Below, one piece after another: positions 36,856 through 46,657 of a stretch of 64,000 nucleotides of DNA. Numbering within the stretch: position 1 is the first letter of the stretch; every line of letters begins with the position of its first letter. Both the position numbers and the translations under genes were made by a program. Source of the stretch: Smithella sp. (GTDB taxonomy: Bacteria > Desulfobacterota > Syntrophia > Syntrophales > Smithellaceae); NCBI GenBank assembly GCA_018056685.1, contig JAGPFC010000011.1, positions 33,282 to 97,281 on the forward strand. The letters run 5' to 3'. The notes under the pieces are model-generated. The model searched no databases and was not told where the DNA came from. It saw only the letters and a list, made by a program, of their open reading frames with translations.

Positions 36856-38520
36856 ATGAAACGAAAATTATGGTTAATACTTGGTTTGGTGTTAATTGTT
36901 GCATTTACATTAACCGCCTGCAGTAGTAGCGATGATGATGATGAATCATCAGCCAAAGCAATTACGGCCTACTCAATTGCCGGATCCACCGGTGTAATTA
37001 ACGAAACGGCAAAGACCATTGCTGTGAACGTGCCTTTTGGTACCAATGTAACCTCAATGGTAGCGACATTCACAACAACCGGCGAAAAAGTTGAAGTGGG
37101 TTCGACAAGGCAGGTTAGCGGTACAACAGCCAATAACTTTTCTTCACCGGTAATTTACAAGGTAACTGCTGAGAATGGTTCATCGGTAACATATACCGTG
37201 ACTGTGACAGTGGCTCCTTCATCGGCAAAAGAAATTACGGCATTTTCCATAGGCTCATATGCAGGAACGATTAATCCAACAGCGAAAACGATTGCGGTAA
37301 ACGTGCTTTGGGGTAAAGATTTGTCAGCTCTTGTCGCGACCTTTTCAACCACCGGCTCCAATGTCAAGGTCGGTTCAATGGTTCAGGTCAGCGGAGATAC
37401 CGCCAATAATTTTTCAACACCGGTTGTTTATACAGTCACAGCGGCTGATGCATCGACGCAGGATTATACGGTTACTGTAACAGCGAATTTAGGAGGCTCC
37501 TGGACACAGAAGAAAGATTTTGGTGGCGTTGCACGTTCAGAAGCGGTTGCCTTTGGCATCTTGAATGGTAAGGGTTACATGGGAACAGGATGGAATGGAA
37601 CCACATATTACAGTGATTTCTGGGAATATGATGCTGCGGCCAACACCTGGACGCAGGTGGCCAATTTCGGTTCTACACCCAATAATGAAGATGGGCTGAT
37701 ACGAAAATCCGCAGTGGCTTTTGCCATCGGCACCAAGGGTTATGTGGGGACAGGATATGATGGAACAAATTATTACAATGATTTCTGGGAATATGATCCT
37801 GCCAGCAATGTATGGACACAACTGCCTAATGTAGGTGCTACGGCAGCGGCCGCAACGGGTGTCGCCGGGCGGGCTGATGCAGTCGGCTTCTCCATTATGA
37901 CCTCGGCCAGTGCGGGCAAGGGCTATGCGGGAACAGGATTTGATGGAACAAATTATTACAAAGATTTCTACGAATTCGATCCAGCTACGGGATTCTGGAC
38001 TAAAAAGACGGATTTTCCGGGTACAGCAAGAACCGAAGCCGTCGGTTTGTCCATCAGCACCAAAGGTTACGTTGGAACCGGTAGAAGTGGAACAGCACTT
38101 GCTCAATATCATCAGGATTTCTATGAGTTCAATCCGGCAGCAAATACCTGGACAAGAAAGGCCGATTTTGCTGGAGGAGTCAGAGCCGAAGCCGTAGCTT
38201 TATATTGCCAGTGCAGTAATGGTTACGTTGGCTTGGGAACCATCCCCTGTTATGATCCTTGCGGAGAGGATTGTCCTTGCGGTAAAGTCTGTTATGCTTT
38301 CAGTGATTTCTGGGAATATAATGCAACCACTGATCAGTGGATACAGAAAGCCTATTACGACGGAGGAGAGCTTACCGGCGCAAGAACGGAGGCCGCCGCT
38401 TTTTCCCTGAACAGCGTAAGCCACTTCGTAGGGACAGGATGGGGTTGTTCGGGTACGCAGACATCAACTTCTATGACACCTTCAGGATTCTATAAAGATT
38501 TCTGGAAGTATACTCCATAA
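36856..38520 (+). CDS. Kelch-repeat lipoprotein
   Basis: An outer-membrane or surface lipoprotein of about 554 residues. The lipobox is LTAC (Cys23 counted from the first Met), followed by an Asp/Ser stretch. Two Ig-like domains follow, each ending in a Tyr/Thr-rich strand pattern such as YTVTVT. The rest is a series of kelch repeats (about six) with the motif GKGYMGTG, a Tyr-Tyr, DFWEYD and NTWTQ, which should form a beta-propeller. The start may be the first of two adjacent ATGs; GGGGAGG spacing favours the second. A strong terminator follows. Function unknown; binding or adhesion is likely. Confidence 0.85.
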   Translation: MKRKLWLILGLVLIVAFTLTACSSSDDDDESSAKAITAYSIAGSTGVINETAKTIAVNVPFGTNVTSMVATFTTTGEKVEVGSTRQVSGTTANNFSSPVIYKVTAENGSSVTYTVTVTVAPSSAKEITAFSIGSYAGTINPTAKTIAVNVLWGKDLSALVATFSTTGSNVKVGSMVQVSGDTANNFSTPVVYTVTAADASTQDYTVTVTANLGGSWTQKKDFGGVARSEAVAFGILNGKGYMGTGWNGTTYYSDFWEYDAAANTWTQVANFGSTPNNEDGLIRKSAVAFAIGTKGYVGTGYDGTNYYNDFWEYDPASNVWTQLPNVGATAAAATGVAGRADAVGFSIMTSASAGKGYAGTGFDGTNYYKDFYEFDPATGFWTKKTDFPGTARTEAVGLSISTKGYVGTGRSGTALAQYHQDFYEFNPAANTWTRKADFAGGVRAEAVALYCQCSNGYVGLGTIPCYDPCGEDCPCGKVCYAFSDFWEYNATTDQWIQKAYYDGGELTGARTEAAAFSLNSVSHFVGTGWGCSGTQTSTSMTPSGFYKDFWKYTP

Positions 38521-38550
38521 TATTGCAGAAAATATTTAACCTGTAAAAAG

Positions 38551-38591
38551 GCGCCCATCAATTTGCAGAACAAATGATGGGCGCTTCTTTT
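38551..38591 (+). terminator. Rho-independent terminator after the kelch gene
   Basis: GCGCCCATCA (38551-38560) pairs with TGATGGGCGC (38575-38584) and is followed by TTCTTTT. It lies 30 bases after the kelch stop codon. Confidence 0.85.
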
Positions 38592-38891
38592 CATGAGTCC
38601 CAAATTTCAAAAACGGCGTGCACCTAAATTTGATGGTCGAATTAATGAAACTCAAGATTCAGAAGCGTAGCAAACTGAAAATTGTAAGTTGATTTATTCC
38701 GCCGCAGATGTAGGATATCGCAGATATCCTTAATATTCCCGAAGCGAATAACCTAAAGGTCACTATAGGCCGAGCGGGATGAGTGTGGGTCTCATTCCAC
38801 GCCCCTTGGGACGCGAATTCTTTTGGATACCCCGCTGCTTGCGGCGGGGTTGTTCATTGATTAAAAAAATATAAGCAACTGTCGCGAAAAT
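38592..38891. repeat. Hairpin-rich non-coding stretch, possible dispersed repeat
   Basis: No gene is seen. Two perfect or near-perfect hairpins lie here: AGGATATC/GATATCCT around GCA (38711-38729), and CCCCGC with GCGGGG around TGCTTGCG at about 38838-38857, followed by TTGTTC. The text around 38760-38860 resembles repeat elements I recall from deltaproteobacterial genomes, but this was not checked. The hairpin could end transcription into the convergent PilZ gene. Confidence 0.4.
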
Positions 38892-39293
38892 TTATTTCTC
38901 ACAAATCTTTATTTCATCGATTAAGTTCTTAAAAGCTGTCTCGTCAAAAAATCCCATCCACCTGAACTTGACGCCTCTTCGCCGGAACGGTTCCGAATTT
39001 TGTGATTCTTCAGACACAGGCTCGTCGGAAACCGTATCGTATCTGATACTTTCTGATCTATATGGTGGTTTCTGTGTAATGACTTGAAGTAAACTTGATT
39101 TTTCAATGTCAGTCGGAGATCCCTGGTAGACGAAAGCCATGCCTCCATTACTAATGTCTATGAGCTGAACGACCTTTTCCGGATTCTCCACATTGCCGGG
39201 AGATATGACAACTAATGTACCATCCTTGACAAAATAACGCTTGTGACGTCGACGATTGAATAACTTTTTCAAGCTGCTAAAAATTCCGACCAC
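38892..39293 (-). CDS. PilZ-domain protein
   Basis: A 133-residue protein with the c-di-GMP-binding motif: RRRHKRYFV (about 14-22) and IDISNGGMAF (about 45-54), the RxxxR and D/NxSxxG parts of PilZ. The C-terminal half has no recognised domain. It may couple c-di-GMP level to an effector. The GGDEF-EAL protein in the same window lies 17 kb away. Confidence 0.82.
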   Translation of the reverse strand: MVGIFSSLKKLFNRRRHKRYFVKDGTLVVISPGNVENPEKVVQLIDISNGGMAFVYQGSPTDIEKSSLLQVITQKPPYRSESIRYDTVSDEPVSEESQNSEPFRRRGVKFRWMGFFDETAFKNLIDEIKICEK

Positions 39294-39638
39294 GTTTTTT
39301 CCCTCACAAATCTTGAAGAATGATTAAAATATTACCCGCTACACTTTTCAAAATGCAGTTGCATTTATGGTTGTACAGAGTATCACTTTCAAGGGGGCAA
39401 ATTAACGGTTGCGCTATTAAATTTCTATAGAATTTTTGCCTTTAAAATGCCTTTAAATGATTAAAAAGTCAAGACACATTTCATTCCGGTGTGACTTAAA
39501 CATTGAAAAATAGCTGAACTCTGATTTAACATGTGTTAAAAGGTTAGCACTGATTAAATGAAATTCTATACCATACTTACAGCTAAGCTCGACGTGTCAT
39601 TGTTGTTTAAATATTTGAGCTGAGAAAGAAATGAAACA
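39294..39638. other. Non-coding stretch with a palindrome
   Basis: No gene seen. TTTAACA-TG-TGTTAAA at 39527-39542 is a 7-bp inverted repeat in AT-rich DNA about 100 bases before the large penicillin-binding protein gene, and may be an operator. No strong Shine-Dalgarno precedes the ATG at 39639. Confidence 0.35.
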
Positions 39639-42626
39639 ATGAGCCATAATTTTCATCGGTCAAAGCGCTGGCGCTTATTGGCGGGAATACTTGTCCTTAT
39701 CGCTGCAGCAATCCTGGTGGTGTTAGCGGTTATAGAATATAAGACCTTCTATTTTGAGGCTTTGTACCTCTCGAAATTTGCGCAAAATCTCTCTTTCTCG
39801 GTGAAACCCGGACCTAATGACTCCCTTCGTTTTCCCGAGGACGGCCCTTATGACAAACGTTTGGGTTATACGCGCCTGCCGGACTTTCTGAAAAAATTAA
39901 GCGCTCAAGGATATCAGATTGAAGCACAGGCACGTCCATCCGCAAAACTTGATGAGATGATCGCCAGGGGATTTTATCCGAGTTTTCGGGAAAAAAATCA
40001 GGCGGGACTCACCATACTTTCCAACGATGCCCGGACTCTTTTTAAAGCTCAATACCCTGAACGGGTTTATAGTAATTTTGAATCTGTTCCGCCATTGATC
40101 GTTAATACCCTGCTCTTTATTGAAAATCAGGAATTACTGGATGATCGTCACCCGGAACGCAATCCGGCAGTGGAATGGGACCGGTTGGCAAAAGCCGTCA
40201 TTGACAGGGGAATCAGTATTTTCAACCCGGATCACCGGTTTGCGGGAGGAAGTACACTGGCCACACAGCTTGAAAAATTTCGTCATTCTCCCGATGGTCA
40301 AACGTCCTCCGCGCGCGAGAAGTTACGGCAAATGTACTCCGCGTCCCTGAGGGCTTATCTTTACGGCCAGGATACAACTTCCGTACGTCGTCAACTCGTT
40401 ATCGACTATCTTAATTCCGTTCCTTTAGCCGCCATTTCCGGATATGGCGAGGTCAACGGAATAGGCGATGGTTTATGGGCTGTATATGGCGCTGATTTCA
40501 TTGAAATCAACAAAATGCTTTGTGATGGTTGTAGAGCGGATGATGCTGAAAGAGCAAAAGCTTACAAACAAATCCTGAGCCTGTTTATCGCGCAACGCCG
40601 TCCTTCTTACTATCTGACCAGCAACCGGAAGGCTCTGGAATCGCTGACGAATGATTATCTCCGCATGCTCGGCCGGGCGGGAGTGATTACCCCCACCATG
40701 CGGGACAACGCCCTCGCCGTCCAACTCGAGGGTCGGAAAAGTTTACCGGAATTGCCAGCGATTTCTTTCGTGGGCCGTAAGGCTGCCAATGCTATTCGTC
40801 GTCAGCTCAGCGGTCTTTTAGGCGTGCCTCAACTCTACGAATTGGATCGTCTGGATCTTTCTGTGCAAAGTACCTTAAATGGCGCGACGCAGGAAGCCGT
40901 CACACAACTGCTGTGTAAATTGAAGGACCCCGGTTTCGTAGAGGAGTCCGGACTCCGCCGGTCTCGTCTGCTGGGCAGCGGAAATCCCGCTGATGTCATT
41001 TACAGCTTCACACTTTACGAACGTGTCGGCAACACAAATCTTCTACGCATACAGACCGATAATTATGATCAGCCTTTTGATATCAATGAAGGGGTTAAAA
41101 TTGAGCTGGGTTCAACGGCGAAACTCCGGACGCTGGTGACTTACCTGGAAATTATTACCGAGCTGCATCAACGATACGCGGGATTGCCGCCGGAAAAGCT
41201 GCGCGAGATTCCTATTGACGAAGTGGATCATCTGACCAGATGGACGCTGGAGTATTTGGCAACAAAGAAAGATCGATCCCTTTCAGCAATGCTGGAGGCG
41301 GCTGTGGAGCGTCGCTATTCTGCGAGCCCCGGCGAAACGTTCTTTACGGGTGGAGGGGAACACGTATTTCACAACTTCGAAAAATCAGACGACTCGAAAA
41401 TATTTTCTGTCCGTGAAGGTTTCCAGAAATCTGTGAACCTGGTTTTTATCAGGCTGATGCGCGATATCGTCCGCTATTACATGTTCAATGTACCTGGCTC
41501 AACGGCGAAGGTTCTTGCCGACGTCAAAAACCCGGCGCGTCAGGAATATCTGGCGCGTTTTGCCGATCAGGAAGGTCAGATATTTCTCAATCGCTTTTAT
41601 AAAAAGTATCAGGGAAGGCAGACCGAAGAACAATGGGAAATGCTGCTGCAAAGCATGCATCACACCCCGGCCCGTTTGGCTGCTGCCTTCCGCTTTGTTA
41701 AACCGGAGGCCCGCCTGGCTGAATTTTCCATATTTATGAATACACGGCTGCCTTCACACAATTTCTCCGCGCAGGAGCTGGAAAAGCTTTATGCAGCCTA
41801 CGGCCCTGAACGGTGGGATCTTCAGGATCGGGGCTATATTATCGGTATACATCCTCTGGAACTGTGGCTCGTCGCTTATCTGCGGGAGCATCCCCATGCC
41901 GCGAGCCCTGAAATTATGCGTAAAAGTGCGAAGGAACGCCAGGAAGTTTATCAGTGGCTCTTCAATACGCAATCGAAAAATTCCCAGGACATCAGAATCA
42001 AGAGTCTGCTGGAGGTCGAAGCTTTTCTGGAAATTCACAGGATGTGGAAAAAGCTGGGCTACCCCTTTGATTCTCTGGTGCCTTCCTATGCCACGGCTAT
42101 TGGAAGTTCGGCTGATCGGCCGGCTTCTCTGGCGGAATTGGTGGGCATCATTTTAAACAACGGCGTCCAGTATCCGATGGCGAGAATCGAGAAAATTCAT
42201 TTTGCTTCCAAAACGCCCTATGAAACGATCCTGCGGCGGAAGGAAGTTGACGGGCAGAAAGTTTTATCGTCTGAAATTGCCGCTGTTCTGCGCAGTGCTT
42301 TGGTGGACGTCGTTGAAAAAGGCACCGCTCAACAGATTCGCGGAGCCTTCACGCGCAGCGACGGAACCCCCATAGCGGTTGGTGGAAAAACCGGCACAGG
42401 TGATAACCGCTACGAAATCTATGGACCCAAAAAACAGCTCATGGACTCCCGCGTGATCAACCGAGCTTCTGTATTCGTTTTCTTTATCGGCGATAGATTC
42501 TTTGGAACTATCACCGCCTATGTTCCCGGCTCCCAGGCAGCCGACTACGGTTTTACAAGTTCCCTGCCAGTCCAGATTCTGAAAATGATGGCTCCTACTC
42601 TCATTCCCATGATTGAGCATCGATGA
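39639..42626 (+). CDS. Large class A penicillin-binding protein-like enzyme
   Basis: A 995-residue membrane-anchored peptidoglycan synthase. The N-terminal hydrophobic segment (residues 12-28) is followed by a GT51 glycosyltransferase domain: the catalytic Glu162 in FIENQ (normally EDxxF), then GGSTLATQ, AREKLRQM and QLVIDYLN. The transpeptidase part has the active Ser492 in GSTAK and KTGT at 917-920. About 400 residues separate STAK from KTGT, much longer than in PBP1a/b, and hold a helical insertion (about 600-800). Both activities look intact, though GT motif 1 is divergent. It is not in a mur/pbp operon. Confidence 0.8.
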   Translation: MSHNFHRSKRWRLLAGILVLIAAAILVVLAVIEYKTFYFEALYLSKFAQNLSFSVKPGPNDSLRFPEDGPYDKRLGYTRLPDFLKKLSAQGYQIEAQARPSAKLDEMIARGFYPSFREKNQAGLTILSNDARTLFKAQYPERVYSNFESVPPLIVNTLLFIENQELLDDRHPERNPAVEWDRLAKAVIDRGISIFNPDHRFAGGSTLATQLEKFRHSPDGQTSSAREKLRQMYSASLRAYLYGQDTTSVRRQLVIDYLNSVPLAAISGYGEVNGIGDGLWAVYGADFIEINKMLCDGCRADDAERAKAYKQILSLFIAQRRPSYYLTSNRKALESLTNDYLRMLGRAGVITPTMRDNALAVQLEGRKSLPELPAISFVGRKAANAIRRQLSGLLGVPQLYELDRLDLSVQSTLNGATQEAVTQLLCKLKDPGFVEESGLRRSRLLGSGNPADVIYSFTLYERVGNTNLLRIQTDNYDQPFDINEGVKIELGSTAKLRTLVTYLEIITELHQRYAGLPPEKLREIPIDEVDHLTRWTLEYLATKKDRSLSAMLEAAVERRYSASPGETFFTGGGEHVFHNFEKSDDSKIFSVREGFQKSVNLVFIRLMRDIVRYYMFNVPGSTAKVLADVKNPARQEYLARFADQEGQIFLNRFYKKYQGRQTEEQWEMLLQSMHHTPARLAAAFRFVKPEARLAEFSIFMNTRLPSHNFSAQELEKLYAAYGPERWDLQDRGYIIGIHPLELWLVAYLREHPHAASPEIMRKSAKERQEVYQWLFNTQSKNSQDIRIKSLLEVEAFLEIHRMWKKLGYPFDSLVPSYATAIGSSADRPASLAELVGIILNNGVQYPMARIEKIHFASKTPYETILRRKEVDGQKVLSSEIAAVLRSALVDVVEKGTAQQIRGAFTRSDGTPIAVGGKTGTGDNRYEIYGPKKQLMDSRVINRASVFVFFIGDRFFGTITAYVPGSQAADYGFTSSLPVQILKMMAPTLIPMIEHR

Positions 42627-42650
42627 TACTCTTGTTTTTCAAGACAAACC

Positions 42651-42675
42651 CCGAACTTCATTCCTCAAAGTTCGG
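42651..42675 (-). terminator. Hairpin between convergent PBP and lemA genes
   Basis: CCGAACTT (42651-42658) pairs with AAGTTCGG (42668-42675) around a 9-base loop. On the minus strand it is followed by a T/G-rich stretch, so it may end the lemA transcript. The T-run is weak. Confidence 0.45.
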
Positions 42676-42705
42676 CGCTTGATGAAATTCATCATGCAAT
42701 AATGA

Positions 42706-43281
42706 TTAGAATTGCACTTTGGGAGCCTGCTTGGCTTCCTTGGGGGCGTCAAAGAATACGCCGTCTTTAAAGCCGAACATGCCGGCAAGCAAATTAGCCG
42801 GGAACGATTTGATTGCCTGGTTATAAACTTTGACCGCTTCATTGTATCTCATTCTTTCGACGGCAATTCTGTTTTCCGTTCCCGCCAGTTCATCCTGCAG
42901 GTGCAGGAAATTCTGATTGGATTTGAGATCGGGATATTTTTCCATCACCACCAGCAGTCTGCTCAAAGCGCCCGAAAGCTCGTTGTTGGCCGCGATTTTA
43001 TCGGAAACCGTGGCTGCGCCGCCGACCCGCGACCGGGCGTTGGTCACTTCAATCATCACATCTTTTTCCTGCTTGGCATAGCCCTTGACTGCCTCCACCA
43101 GATTGGGAATCAGGTCAAAACGCCGCTGCAGTTGATTTTCCACCTGAGCCCACGCGCTTTTGACACCCTGATCAAGTTGCACAAACTTGTTGTAGTTGCC
43201 GGCGAAGAAAGAATAAGCGCTGACAACCAGCAGTCCTATGATGACCAGAATGACGATGATCATTTTCTTTTTGGAATCCAT
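42706..43281 (-). CDS. lemA: LemA family protein
   Basis: A 191-residue protein with an N-terminal membrane segment (MIIVILVIIGLLVVSAYSFF). The LemA core follows: LDQGVKSAWAQVENQLQRRFDLIPNL, then NELSGALSRLLVVMEKYPDLKSNQNFLHLQDELAGTENRI. LemA proteins are often paired with a TPM-domain protein, and here the TPM gene is 1.4 kb upstream on the same strand. The function of the pair is not known. Confidence 0.93.
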   Translation of the reverse strand: MDSKKKMIIVILVIIGLLVVSAYSFFAGNYNKFVQLDQGVKSAWAQVENQLQRRFDLIPNLVEAVKGYAKQEKDVMIEVTNARSRVGGAATVSDKIAANNELSGALSRLLVVMEKYPDLKSNQNFLHLQDELAGTENRIAVERMRYNEAVKVYNQAIKSFPANLLAGMFGFKDGVFFDAPKEAKQAPKVQF

Positions 43282-43313
43282 TTTTTACCTCCTCTATAAT
43301 GTAAAGTTTATCA

Positions 43314-44039
43314 TTACAAAGCATCAACGATATTGCAAATATTTTCTGCCTCATGCAGATATTTTTGGAAAACACCGGCGATCTCTTTTCCGGAGAGCTT
43401 ATCCACACCTTCCTTAATATCGACACAAGTAAGAAATACACCCGGGTCAAATTTGATTAGTTTGGCCAGCTCTTTGATGGTATCGCGTCTTTTGTGCGGC
43501 ACCTCAACCTGCTTCAGATAAATCAGGGCGTTGAAAATAGATACGAAAGCCATTAATGACCTGTTGATCAATTGCCTGATGTGTCGCTCGCTCCCTTCCG
43601 TTTCCAGATAACCCTGTCGAAGTAGAATCAATTTTCCTTTCAGTTCCTTCTCGATTTGCAGGCGCAGATCCTCCGGTTTGAACTGTAATGGTATCAGAAC
43701 ATCTTCACCATGAATCAAAATATGGTTGGTCTGCAAATTCAGGAATTCAATCGGATAGCAATCCAGAGAGTTCTTAATGAACTCTTTCGTCATTACCCAG
43801 GGAGTTGCCACACGACGTTTACGCCAGTTTTTGACAACATTCATAAAATCGTCCAGCCTGTTCACAACCTCCGGCGTCAAGACAACGAGGAGATTAATAT
43901 CCGATTTGCCCTTCACATAATAACCGCCGGCCGCGCTTCCGTAAATAATCAGCGAGATCAGATTGTTTCCGAATGCTTTTATGTAGTCTTGCGTCAAAGG
44001 AACAAAAATGTCTTGTGGTTTGTCCGGTATTTTTGCCAT
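43314..44039 (-). CDS. Nucleotidyltransferase-like protein
   Basis: A 241-residue protein. The polymerase-beta-type nucleotidyltransferase signature is present: ISLIIYGSAAGGYYVKGKSDINLLVV (about 28-53), with Gly-Ser and one Asp of the metal site. The C-terminal part is helical (about 130-240) and may be a substrate-binding domain. AAGGTG precedes the ATG at 44039. It sits between the TPM and lemA genes, so it may be part of that unit. The substrate is unknown. Confidence 0.72.
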   Translation of the reverse strand: MAKIPDKPQDIFVPLTQDYIKAFGNNLISLIIYGSAAGGYYVKGKSDINLLVVLTPEVVNRLDDFMNVVKNWRKRRVATPWVMTKEFIKNSLDCYPIEFLNLQTNHILIHGEDVLIPLQFKPEDLRLQIEKELKGKLILLRQGYLETEGSERHIRQLINRSLMAFVSIFNALIYLKQVEVPHKRRDTIKELAKLIKFDPGVFLTCVDIKEGVDKLSGKEIAGVFQKYLHEAENICNIVDAL

Positions 44040-44062
44040 TTTATACACCTTAAAATATTCAT

Positions 44063-44842
44063 TTAAAAACTTCTTCCGGCGCCGCCGCCGCCACTGCCGC
44101 CGCCTCCAAATCCTCCAAAGCCACCGCCGAAACCTCCACCGCCTCCGCCCCGACCTCCGCTCAGGAACATCATCAACAGCCACGGAAGCATTTCTCTGCC
44201 CGTTCTTGTTCCCAGAAGAATGGCGGCAGCTATTAAAAAGAAAATGATTTCAAAAATGCTGATTTTTTTTTTGATAGAGACCGCATCTGACCGGTAAGGC
44301 AGGGGTGCTCCGCTTAACTGAACATTGGCATCTTTGGCGATGTAGGCGGCACAGGCATACATCGCGTTATACAAACCCTTCCCGTAATTGCCCTCTTTCA
44401 GAAACGAAACAACATATTTGTCCAGTATCTCGCCAACCCGTCCATCCGGTAGAATGCCTTCCACGCCATAACCGGTTTCGATACGAATTTTTCTTTCCTT
44501 CACGGTGAGGAAGATTAAAACGCCTTTATCTTCTCCTTTCTTGCCGATACCCCAGGCCTGATAAAGGCTGTTAGCATACATATTGTAATCTTCATTTTCG
44601 CCGATGGAAGGGACTGTTGCCACCACAATGGCTGTACCGGTTTTCTGCAGGACCTCCTGCGCCAGCGCTTCCATTTTTGAGGCATTATCCGCATCAATGA
44701 CATTGGCAAAATCATTGACCGCCCCCCGTGGAGACGGATATTTGTCTGCGGCAAATAATGCTGTTGCCGATGAAAGCAGAAACAGCATAACAGCCACAAT
44801 CAAAGTTTTTTTAAAGATATAATGATTAAATTTTATTTCCAC
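44063..44842 (-). CDS. TPM-domain membrane protein (YgcG-like)
   Basis: A 259-residue protein. The signal peptide (about 1-32, ending FAADKYP) leads into a TPM domain (VNDFANVIDADNASKMEALAQ, and later GVLIFLTVKERKIRIETGYGVEGILPDG). One C-terminal membrane segment and a long Gly-rich tail (about 230-259, GGGGGGF repeats) follow. This plan is typical of the TPM partner of LemA. The tail is probably flexible. Confidence 0.88.
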   Translation of the reverse strand: MEIKFNHYIFKKTLIVAVMLFLLSSATALFAADKYPSPRGAVNDFANVIDADNASKMEALAQEVLQKTGTAIVVATVPSIGENEDYNMYANSLYQAWGIGKKGEDKGVLIFLTVKERKIRIETGYGVEGILPDGRVGEILDKYVVSFLKEGNYGKGLYNAMYACAAYIAKDANVQLSGAPLPYRSDAVSIKKKISIFEIIFFLIAAAILLGTRTGREMLPWLLMMFLSGGRGGGGGGFGGGFGGFGGGGSGGGGAGRSF

Positions 44843-45036
44843 AAATTACCGTTCAATCACCGCGATCTTAAATTCAAAATATCTGACAAAAGATAATCAT
44901 CGATTTTATAAATTCAACGTCACTATTACGTAAAGCATCAGGGCTGTCAAGCGTAAAGGAATGCTCAAAATCAATCTTGCTTAAGTGCAAATTAAATATT
45001 AAGGAAACAGAAAATGACTGCCATGATAATTAAAAA

Positions 45037-46581
45037 ATGACCCCCAGAATCATACTCATTCATCCGCCGGTTGTTAAATGTTCGGAACCACCCGCAGGCA
45101 TTGCCAGGTTATCCGCGTGCCTGACTGAAAATAGTATTGCACACGAAGTTGTTGACGCCAATCTGGAAGGTATACTTTTTTTGCTCCGTGCTGAAACTGA
45201 TAAAAACGTAGCAACCGACAGATGGACCACACGTGCCCGTAAAAATCTGGATTTAAATCTTGCGGCTCTTCAAGATCCCTTCATGTATCGCAACCAAAGC
45301 CGTTATCAAAAATCAGTCATGGATATCAATCGTCTTTTAAGTATTGCCGGTAAATCTTGTCACATCGAGCTGTCGCTGGCTGATTACCGGGACGAACAGC
45401 TGTCGCCGGTGAAAAGCGACGATTTGTTGACCGCGGCCGGAAAGCCGCAAACCAATCCTTTTTATCCTTATTTTCAAAGACGCCTCGGCAACGCACTGAA
45501 CAAAAATCCTGAATTCATCGGTTTTTCAATAAACTATCTTAGTCAGGCGCTTTGTGCTTTTGCCATGATCGGTTTCATCAAGCAAATGCATCCATCGCAG
45601 AAAATAATTCTGGGAGGATCACTGATGACCTCCTGGATGAAGCTTGGCGTAAACAAGAATACCTTTGGCGGTCTTGCGGATGAAATCGTGGATGGCGCCG
45701 GCGAAAAGAAATTGCTGGAAATTTGTAATGTCGAAGGAGGTTCCAACAATTTGCCACCGGCTTACGGTGACTTCCTTTGGGATCAATATCTTTCACCCGG
45801 CAGAGTATTACCTTACGCTAGCGCGAGAGGATGCTACTGGCATAAATGCGCCTTCTGTCCGGAAACAACGGAGGGCAATACCTACCTGTCTCTCAATATT
45901 TTCCGCGTTACGAACGATTTACGGAAACTGACCAAACAGAGCAACCCGACATTAATTCATATTCTGGATAGTTCTGTTTCACCATCAATACTAACAGCTT
46001 TGTCGAATAATCCACCTGGAGCGCCCTGGTACGGTTTTACGAGGGTCACCCAACATCTGGCTGATGAAGATTTTTGTTTGGTGTTGAAACGCAGTGGCTG
46101 TGTCATGTTGAAACTGGGGCTGGAATCCGGCGATCAAAATGTTCTGGACAAGCTCAACAAAGGCATTGATCTGGCTGTTGTCTCCTCGGCTTTAAAAACA
46201 CTGAAAAAAACGGGCATAGCCACTTACTGTTATTTTCTTTTCGGTACACCGCCGGAAAACGAAGCAAGCGCGCTCAAAACCATGGACTTTGTTGCCATGC
46301 ATCACGAAGATATTGATTTTTTAAACCTGGCCATCTTTAATCTGCCTGCACGAAGTGTCGAAGCGCAGGCGCTGGCCACCCATGATTTTTATGAAGGCGA
46401 TTTATCTCTTTACAGAAACTTCAAACATCCTCTTGGCTGGCAGAGACCTGTCGTGCGTCATTTCCTGGAAAAAACTTTTAAAAAGCATCCGGCTATATCT
46501 CCCATCATCAAACGCGCGCCGGAATTTTTTACGTCCAATCACGCACCGTTTTTTGCGATGAATCACAACGGTAGAGATTGA
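45037..46581 (+). CDS. B12-binding-type radical SAM protein
   Basis: A 514-residue protein. An N-terminal part resembles a cobalamin-binding-type Rossmann domain (MTPRIILIHPPVVKCSEPP and GFSINYLSQAL). The radical SAM core has the cluster motif ARGCYWHKCAFC, i.e. C-x4-C-x2-C in place of the usual C-x3-C. Later GLESGDQNVLDKLNKGID is the SAM-binding segment of this class. The reaction is unknown. The start (45037) lies without a clear ribosome site. The next gene is a membrane/HD protein in the same direction. Confidence 0.75.
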   Translation: MTPRIILIHPPVVKCSEPPAGIARLSACLTENSIAHEVVDANLEGILFLLRAETDKNVATDRWTTRARKNLDLNLAALQDPFMYRNQSRYQKSVMDINRLLSIAGKSCHIELSLADYRDEQLSPVKSDDLLTAAGKPQTNPFYPYFQRRLGNALNKNPEFIGFSINYLSQALCAFAMIGFIKQMHPSQKIILGGSLMTSWMKLGVNKNTFGGLADEIVDGAGEKKLLEICNVEGGSNNLPPAYGDFLWDQYLSPGRVLPYASARGCYWHKCAFCPETTEGNTYLSLNIFRVTNDLRKLTKQSNPTLIHILDSSVSPSILTALSNNPPGAPWYGFTRVTQHLADEDFCLVLKRSGCVMLKLGLESGDQNVLDKLNKGIDLAVVSSALKTLKKTGIATYCYFLFGTPPENEASALKTMDFVAMHHEDIDFLNLAIFNLPARSVEAQALATHDFYEGDLSLYRNFKHPLGWQRPVVRHFLEKTFKKHPAISPIIKRAPEFFTSNHAPFFAMNHNGRD

Positions 46582-46657
46582 TTGACAGTTGACAGCTAAT
46601 ATTATAAATTTTCAAAAGTTTTTCACATAAAATCTGAAAATGTGATGAAGATATCTG

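Noticed and set aside
38594..38668. Short 24-codon frame after the kelch terminator
   Set aside because: No ribosome site and no similarity; probably chance.
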